Positions 58,678 to 64,000 of a stretch of DNA of 64,000 bases are shown piece by piece (the stretch's first letter is position 1; every line of letters begins with the position of its first letter). Origin of the DNA: Hamadaea sp013361475 (GTDB lineage Bacteria; Actinomycetota; Actinomycetes; Mycobacteriales; Micromonosporaceae); the NCBI RefSeq assembly GCF_040654195.1, contig NZ_JBFAHM010000019.1:33402-97401 (forward strand), in the 5' to 3' direction. The position numbers and the translations under genes were made by a program. The notes under the pieces were generated by a model. That model searched no databases, was not told the DNA's origin, and saw only the letters and a program-made list of their open reading frames with translations.

Positions 58678-59262
58678 ATGGCCGTCAACTCCTTCATGGT
58701 GGAGCTGGGCACCCCCGCGCCCGCCTTCACTCTGCCCTCCGCCGCGACCGGCGAGCCCGTCTCGCTCGACGACTACCGGGAGTCCCCGGCGCTGCTCGTG
58801 GCGTTCCTGTCCAACCACTGCCCCTACGTCCGGCACATCGAGGCGGCGCTCGGCGAGCTGACCACCCGGTACGCCAAGCTCGGTCTCGCCACGGTCGCGA
58901 TCAGCGCGAACGACGTCGAGAACTATCCGGACGACGCCCCGGCGAAGCTCGTGGAGCAGACCGAGCGGGCCGGCTTCCAGTTCGCGTACCTGCACGACGA
59001 GAGCCAGCAGGTCGCGACCGCCTATCGAGCCGCCTGCACCCCGGACCTGTTCCTCTACGGTCCGGCAGACGCCGAGGGACGGCGGCCGCTGGCGTACCGG
59101 GGGCAGTTCGACGACTCGCGACCCAAGAACGGCGCGCAGGCGACCGGGGAGTCGCTGGCCGCCGCAGTCGACGCGGTGCTCGCAGGCGAGTCCGTGCCCG
59201 AGCCGCACTGGCCGAGCACCGGCTGCTCGATCAAGTGGAAGCCGGGCAACGAGCCCGCCTGA
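58678..59262 (+). CDS. thioredoxin-fold redoxin family protein
   Basis: A 194-residue thioredoxin-like protein of the AhpC/TSA-redoxin superfamily. The redox site is reduced to one cysteine: VAFLSNHCPYVRHIEAALGE, where a CxxC might be expected. TLPSAATGEPVSLDDYRESP begins the fold, and CTPDLFLYGP plus QLDD-like residues complete the site. These NHCPYV proteins are common in bacteria; peroxidase or bacterioferritin-comigratory-like activity is presumed. The start is ATG 58678. It is not obviously linked to the ilvD gene upstream except by sharing the strand. Confidence 0.9.
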   Translation: MAVNSFMVELGTPAPAFTLPSAATGEPVSLDDYRESPALLVAFLSNHCPYVRHIEAALGELTTRYAKLGLATVAISANDVENYPDDAPAKLVEQTERAGFQFAYLHDESQQVATAYRAACTPDLFLYGPADAEGRRPLAYRGQFDDSRPKNGAQATGESLAAAVDAVLAGESVPEPHWPSTGCSIKWKPGNEPA

Positions 59263-59341
59263 CCTCCGGCGAGCCCGACTCACAGGTGCCGTCCAGGCCA
59301 GGCCGATCCGCCGCTGACCCGGCCCGGCCAGCCTGGACGCC

Positions 59342-60229
59342 ATGACAGCCCCGACCCTTGCACCCGGTATCGCGCACCCCGCCGACCAGCGGCAACTCGT
59401 CCTGGACGTGGTCATCCCGGTCTACAACGAGGAGGCCGACCTCGGGCCCAGCGTCCGGCGGCTGCACGCGTACCTCACCCGGCATCTGCCCTACACCTTC
59501 CGGATCACGATCGCCGACAACGCGTCCGTCGACTCGACGCCGCTGGTCGCCGCCGGGCTCGCGGCGGACCTTCCGCACACCCGAGTGGTACGCCTGGAGG
59601 AGAAGGGCCGGGGCCGTGCCCTGCGCCACGTCTGGTCCGCCTCGGACGCCGCCGTGCTGGCGTACATGGACGTGGATCTGTCGACCGACTTGGCGGCCCT
59701 GTTGCCGCTGATCGCGCCGCTGATCACCGGCCACTCCGACGTGGCGATCGGCAGCCGGCTGGCCCGGCAGTCCCGCGTCGTGCGGGGCGCGAAGCGGGAA
59801 GTGATCTCCCGGGGCTACAACCTGCTACTCCGGGGAACCCTGGCCGCGTCGTTCTCCGACGCCCAATGCGGGTTCAAGGCGATCCGGGCCGACGTGGCCC
59901 GGGAGTTGCTGCCGCTGGTCGAGGACACCGGCTGGTTCTTCGACACCGAACTGCTCGTGCTCGCCCAGAACGCGGGGATGCGGATCCACGAGGTGCCGGT
60001 CGACTGGGTGGACGACCCCGACAGCCGGGTCGACATCGTCGCGACCGTCAAGGCCGACCTGCGCGGGATCGCCCGCGTCGGGCGTAGCCTGCTGACCGGT
60101 GCGCTGCCGCTGGCGCACCTCCGCGAACGGCTCGGCCGGGGTCGCCCATACGCCCCCCGCCCAGGCGTGATCATTGCGTCAGCCATGCTGGTGCTTCGGG
60201 CATTTCGCCGCCCGAAGCAGCATGGCTGA
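59342..60229 (+). CDS. GT2 family glycosyltransferase (dolichyl-phosphate glucosyltransferase-like)
   Basis: A 295-residue inverting glycosyltransferase of GT-A fold. DVVIPVYNEEADLGPSVRRL is the nucleotide-binding start, AYMDVDLSTDLAALLPLI holds the D-x-D metal motif and SDAQCGFKAIRADVARELLP is close to dolichyl-phosphate beta-glucosyltransferase. It probably makes a polyprenyl-phosphate sugar for cell-envelope glycans. The last 20 residues (IIASAMLVLRAFRRPKQHG) are encoded by the left arm and loop of a 73-bp inverted repeat that carries on past the stop, so the native C-terminus may have been replaced. Confidence 0.92.
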   Translation: MTAPTLAPGIAHPADQRQLVLDVVIPVYNEEADLGPSVRRLHAYLTRHLPYTFRITIADNASVDSTPLVAAGLAADLPHTRVVRLEEKGRGRALRHVWSASDAAVLAYMDVDLSTDLAALLPLIAPLITGHSDVAIGSRLARQSRVVRGAKREVISRGYNLLLRGTLAASFSDAQCGFKAIRADVARELLPLVEDTGWFFDTELLVLAQNAGMRIHEVPVDWVDDPDSRVDIVATVKADLRGIARVGRSLLTGALPLAHLRERLGRGRPYAPRPGVIIASAMLVLRAFRRPKQHG

Positions 60230-60240
60230 CGCAATGATCA
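60168..60240. repeat. 73-bp inverted repeat overlapping the GT2 stop codon
   Basis: The arms TGATCATTGCGTCAGCCATG... and ...CATGGCTGACGCAATGATCA pair over about 30 bp with a three-base insertion on one side. The stem-loop includes the last 20 codons of the GT2 gene and its stop. It lies between convergent genes and may be a two-way terminator. It has TGATCA at both ends, like the other long dyads. Confidence 0.8.
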
Positions 60241-60301
60241 GGAAGCGCCGGCCGGGCGGCTCCCACTCCTACGCCGGCCGGCGCCGCTGAAGCGCCCGGC
60301 C

Positions 60302-62275
60302 TCACTCGGCCCGGACGTTGTCCAGGTCGAAGTCGCCCGAGCTGAGGTAGATCAGGACGCCGTGGACCTCGCCCAGCGCGGTCTGGTCGCACGACACCCC
60401 GTTGAACAGGTCGATCTCGATCGTGGTGGACGCACCCTGCGGCACCCAGGTCCACGAGCCCTGGCACCAGGCCCAGCCCGCGCCGACCTGCAACGCGACC
60501 GTCGTCGAGGTGCCTGCGGCCGCCCCGGCGCGGATGTCGTACTTCAGGGTCGCCTTGCCTGCGATGTTCAACGGCTGGGCCGCGGTGTTGCCGAACCACC
60601 CGCCGTCGGCGGCCGCCACGTGCAACCCATACGCCCCGTCGGTGTGGAAGTCGGCGGTCTGCGCGACGGTTCCGGCGTTGGCCTGCCAGCTCCCCGCGGC
60701 CCATCCGTCCACCCCGGACTCCCACGACTCGATGGCGATCGCCGCCGTCGGATCGGGTTTGACGGTCACCACCAGGTCGGCGACGTTCGAGAGGCGGCCC
60801 GCCGCGTCGCGTACGACATAGTGCGCGGTCGTCTTGCCCACGAACCCGGAGGTGGGCACGAAGCTCACGTCGCCGGAGGCCGCGGTGAAGACGCCACCGC
60901 CGACCGTGACCGAGCCCTGGACCCCGGCTACGTCGGGCTGGAGATCGAGCGACGCCACCCGCAGATACGTCCGGTACGCCACATCGTTGGCGAGCGGGTG
61001 CAGCGTGACCGGAGTGTCGAACTCGGTGACGGCGGTGTCGTGGTCGGCGACCGGCGGACGGCTGCTCTGCCCGTGGACGAGTTCGTCGCCGCCGTTGGCG
61101 ATCGTCGTGCAGACGGGGCTCGGGCAGTAGACCGTGAACCCGTCGTAGTCGGGGTAGAGCGTGCCGTCGTCCTGGGAGCCCGAGAGGATCCAGTAGAGGA
61201 AGCCGTTGCCACCGGCGGCCCGCACCGTGTCTGTCCACTCTCGATAGACCGGGTTGCGGGTGGCCTTGTCCTTGTAGCCGAATTCGCCGAGCATCACGGC
61301 CTTGCCGAGGCGGTGAGCCGTCGCGATGTGGTCCGAGATCCACCGGGTGCCCCACGACGCCGTCTTGCCCCACCCGTCCGGGTAGAGGTGGAAGGACATC
61401 ACGTCGACGGCGGGTAACGCGGTGAGCGCCGCGCTGTCGGTGCCCGGCCCGCAGTTGGTGGTCCAGTCGTCGGTGCCGAGGTTGGCGCAGGTGAAGCCCT
61501 CCTCCCCGACGCTGACCAGGTGCTTGGGGTCGATCGACTTCACGTGCCGGGTCATCTCGTCGGCCCACGCGGTGATCGTCTCCGGGTGCTGCATGCCGCA
61601 GGCGTCGGAGGTCGGGTAGACGCCCGAGCCCTGGCAGCGTGGCTCGTTCGCCAGTTCCCAGGTCATGACCGTCGGATCGTCGGAGTACTTCACGCCGGTC
61701 AAGCTGTTGGTGCGGTTCAGCACGTGGCTGATCCAGTCCTTGTACCAGCCCTTGATCCGGGCGTCGGTGTAGAAGTCGTCGTGGTGCGACAGCCCGGCCC
61801 AGCGCACGTACTGATCCATGCCGCCGAAGTCGCTCCAGTTGTTGGTGAAGGCGAGGACGAGCTTGATCCCGCTCTGCTTCGCGCGGTAGAGGACGTAGTC
61901 GAGGCGCTGCAGCCCGTCCGGCCCGTCGTTGTACGCGGGCGCGCCCGTCACCGGATCCCAGTACTGCAGGTACACGCCGTTGGCTTTGCCGGCGACGGAG
62001 TCGCTGCCGTCGGCGTTGCCGATGTCCAGCCAGGCCCACGTACGCAGCACGGTGAACCCGGCCGCCTGCGCGTCGGCGAAGACGTCGTCGGCCATCGCCG
62101 GCGACTGGTACATCAGGTAGTAGTTGTTGCTGCCGTAGAACTTGAACGGCTTGCCGTTCAGCTTCAGCTGGGTCCCCTGACGGGTGACGTAGCCCGGGTC
62201 CGACGCGTACGCCGGGGTGACGGGCAGGACGACGGCGAGGCATGCCGCGAGCAGCAGGCAGAAGCGCCGGAGCAT
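60302..62275 (-). CDS. secreted GH5-type endo-beta-mannanase with C-terminal accessory domains
   Basis: A 657-residue exported glycoside hydrolase. Residues 1-24 are a signal peptide (cleavage after AYA). The (beta/alpha)8 catalytic domain, about 28-400, contains the acid/base E211 in MTWELANEPRC and nucleophile E331 in VMLGEFGYK, a GH5_7 (mannanase) layout; FYGSNNYYLMY is typical. An Ig/cadherin-like module (about 410-500) and a carbohydrate-binding C-terminal domain (about 510-657, AIESWESGVDGWAAGSWQAN) follow. ATG 62275 has AAGGAG upstream. The promoter at 62317-62345 contains a LacI-type operator. Confidence 0.9.
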   Translation of the reverse strand: MLRRFCLLLAACLAVVLPVTPAYASDPGYVTRQGTQLKLNGKPFKFYGSNNYYLMYQSPAMADDVFADAQAAGFTVLRTWAWLDIGNADGSDSVAGKANGVYLQYWDPVTGAPAYNDGPDGLQRLDYVLYRAKQSGIKLVLAFTNNWSDFGGMDQYVRWAGLSHHDDFYTDARIKGWYKDWISHVLNRTNSLTGVKYSDDPTVMTWELANEPRCQGSGVYPTSDACGMQHPETITAWADEMTRHVKSIDPKHLVSVGEEGFTCANLGTDDWTTNCGPGTDSAALTALPAVDVMSFHLYPDGWGKTASWGTRWISDHIATAHRLGKAVMLGEFGYKDKATRNPVYREWTDTVRAAGGNGFLYWILSGSQDDGTLYPDYDGFTVYCPSPVCTTIANGGDELVHGQSSRPPVADHDTAVTEFDTPVTLHPLANDVAYRTYLRVASLDLQPDVAGVQGSVTVGGGVFTAASGDVSFVPTSGFVGKTTAHYVVRDAAGRLSNVADLVVTVKPDPTAAIAIESWESGVDGWAAGSWQANAGTVAQTADFHTDGAYGLHVAAADGGWFGNTAAQPLNIAGKATLKYDIRAGAAAGTSTTVALQVGAGWAWCQGSWTWVPQGASTTIEIDLFNGVSCDQTALGEVHGVLIYLSSGDFDLDNVRAE

Positions 62276-62316
62276 GGGCGTACTCCTTGAGGCGTCGGGT
62301 GGTCCGTGAGAGCGCC

Positions 62317-62345
62317 ATCACATCACTGAACCGGTTAAGTGTCAA
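62317..62345 (-). promoter_or_regulatory. promoter of the mannanase gene with LacI-type operator in the spacer
   Basis: TTGACA (62340-62345) and TGTGAT (62317-62322) on the minus strand are 17 bp apart. Between them lies the near-perfect palindrome TTAACCGGTTCA (62327-62338), whose CCGG centre matches LacI-type operators. A repressor there would block polymerase. The arrangement parallels that of the discoidin protein gene at 5.5 kb. Confidence 0.6.
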
Positions 62346-62408
62346 CACCACGACCGAACCGCCCAGGAGGCGGCCGACGGGGCCGCTGGGCAGGTGGCCT
62401 AAACTTCG

Positions 62409-62497
62409 ACAGGTCGCGACTGGCGCGGAACTTCGGGTGGAGAACCACCGGGGAGCGATCCGATCGGCCACAACGCACCGTGCGCCTGGGTGCGGGC
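62409..62497 (+). promoter_or_regulatory. ZTP (pfl) riboswitch upstream of glyA
   Basis: The conserved pfl-motif segments are visible in order: GGTCGCGACTGGCG, then GGTGG-AGAACCACCGGGGAGCG (split here for length), and further on the GCGCCTGGGTGCGG end. The last pairs with an upstream loop in the pseudoknot. Its consensus binds ZTP/ZMP, signalling low 10-formyl-tetrahydrofolate, and switches on one-carbon genes such as glyA. A -10-like TAAACT sits at 62400-62405, just before it. There is no intrinsic terminator after it, so control is probably at ribosome binding. Confidence 0.85.
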
Positions 62498-62536
62498 CGA
62501 GTTACGTCTGCCAGCAGCCTGCCAGGAGGTTGACCC

Positions 62537-63802
<1,266 letters not shown>

Positions 63803-63819
63803 CCGCTTTCCGTTCTTTC

Positions 63820-63886
63820 GGCGCTGGATCAGGGATCTCGGCCGAATCTTGACCCAAGATTCGACCCGGATCCCTGATCCAGCGCC
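63820..63886. repeat. palindromic intergenic repeat, copy 6
   Basis: A 67-bp palindrome starting GGCGCTGGATCAGGGATCTC, with core CGAATCTTGACCCAAGATTCG and end ATCCCTGATCCAGCGCC. It lies 17 bp past the glyA stop, facing a partial gene on the other strand. Confidence 0.9.
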
Positions 63887-63934
63887 GTCTCCGGGGTATC
63901 TGAGATGGGTTAGACATCCCATGCGGCTGGACTG

Positions 63935-64000
63935 TCAAGCGGCGAGTTGTTGGTCTTGCTGGTTGCTGGTCCAGGCGGTGGCTTCGTCGTAGGGCGTGCT
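63935..64000 (-). CDS. C-terminal end of a gene cut by the window edge
   Basis: On the minus strand, 21 codons end at the stop at 63935: STPYDEATAWTSNQQDQQLA followed by A. The fragment runs off the window. It is too short to identify. The Gln-rich tail and the flanking short dyad GATGGGTTAGACATCCCAT (63904-63922) could mean the end of a mobile element, but this is only a guess. It is convergent with glyA. Confidence 0.45.
   Translation of the reverse strand, partial: STPYDEATAWTSNQQDQQLAA

Overview
The window is a GC-rich (about 70%) chromosomal stretch from a filamentous-type actinobacterium. A four-gene 'conservon' (histidine kinase, roadblock, DUF742, GTPase), a SigB/SigF-type sigma factor beside a SpoIIE phosphatase, many GTG starts, and the style of the XRE and prim-pol-like genes all fit this. 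Micromonosporaceae (Micromonospora/Actinoplanes-like) is my best guess, from pattern recognition only. Most genes are ordinary core or soil-lifestyle genes. I saw no prophage, CRISPR array, tRNA, rRNA or complete insertion sequence.

Layout. 0-5.5 kb: an ECF sigma factor with its YCII-type partner, an ADP-ribosylglycohydrolase, and a large secreted discoidin/beta-helix protein behind a strong promoter with a LacI-type operator. 5.7-8.4 kb: a divergent LysR/EamA exporter pair and a small tyrosine phosphatase. 8.5-12.1 kb: the conservon. 12.3-17.3 kb: small proteins, HAD hydrolase, repeat-containing lipoprotein, LtrA membrane protein, alkyltransferase Ogt. 17.4-20.7 kb: a sugar ABC importer. 20.8-24.0 kb: ANTAR-GAF-PAS-SpoIIE phosphatase and its tail-to-tail sigma factor. 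24-29.7 kb: two GT4 glycosyltransferases, glycogen debranching-type glucosidase, STAS and YbjQ proteins. 29.8-33.4 kb: metallophosphoesterase/BON/nucleotidyltransferase operon and MctP-type symporter with its DUF3311 partner. 33.5-39.3 kb: membrane glycosyltransferase, RNase H-phosphatase fusion, zinc-ribbon protein, NIF3 protein, divergent GAPDH. 39.3-42.4 kb: XRE regulator coupled to an HFCD-type flavoprotein, divergent from a prim-pol-like gene and a 57-residue Arg/Pro-rich peptide.

42.4-58.5 kb is a branched-chain amino acid and serine region: ilvE, leuB, serA, ilvC, ilvN, ilvB and ilvD, with two membrane proteins, mannosyl-3-phosphoglycerate synthase and a GGDEF-EAL protein interspersed. 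ilvBNC has an 11-codon leader peptide followed by a hairpin and an intrinsic terminator, the layout of translational attenuation. 58.6-64 kb: a redoxin, a GT2, a secreted GH5-type mannanase, and glyA behind what I read as a ZTP (pfl) riboswitch.

The strongest unexplained signal is non-coding: a roughly 65-bp palindromic repeat occurs six times (5761, 8380, 38162, 51657, 58552, 63820), each time 13-77 bp past a stop codon. Other inverted repeats rich in TGATCA/CATGATC occupy further gaps. A 680-bp gene-free segment (46.55-47.23 kb) is packed with tandem and inverted repeats.
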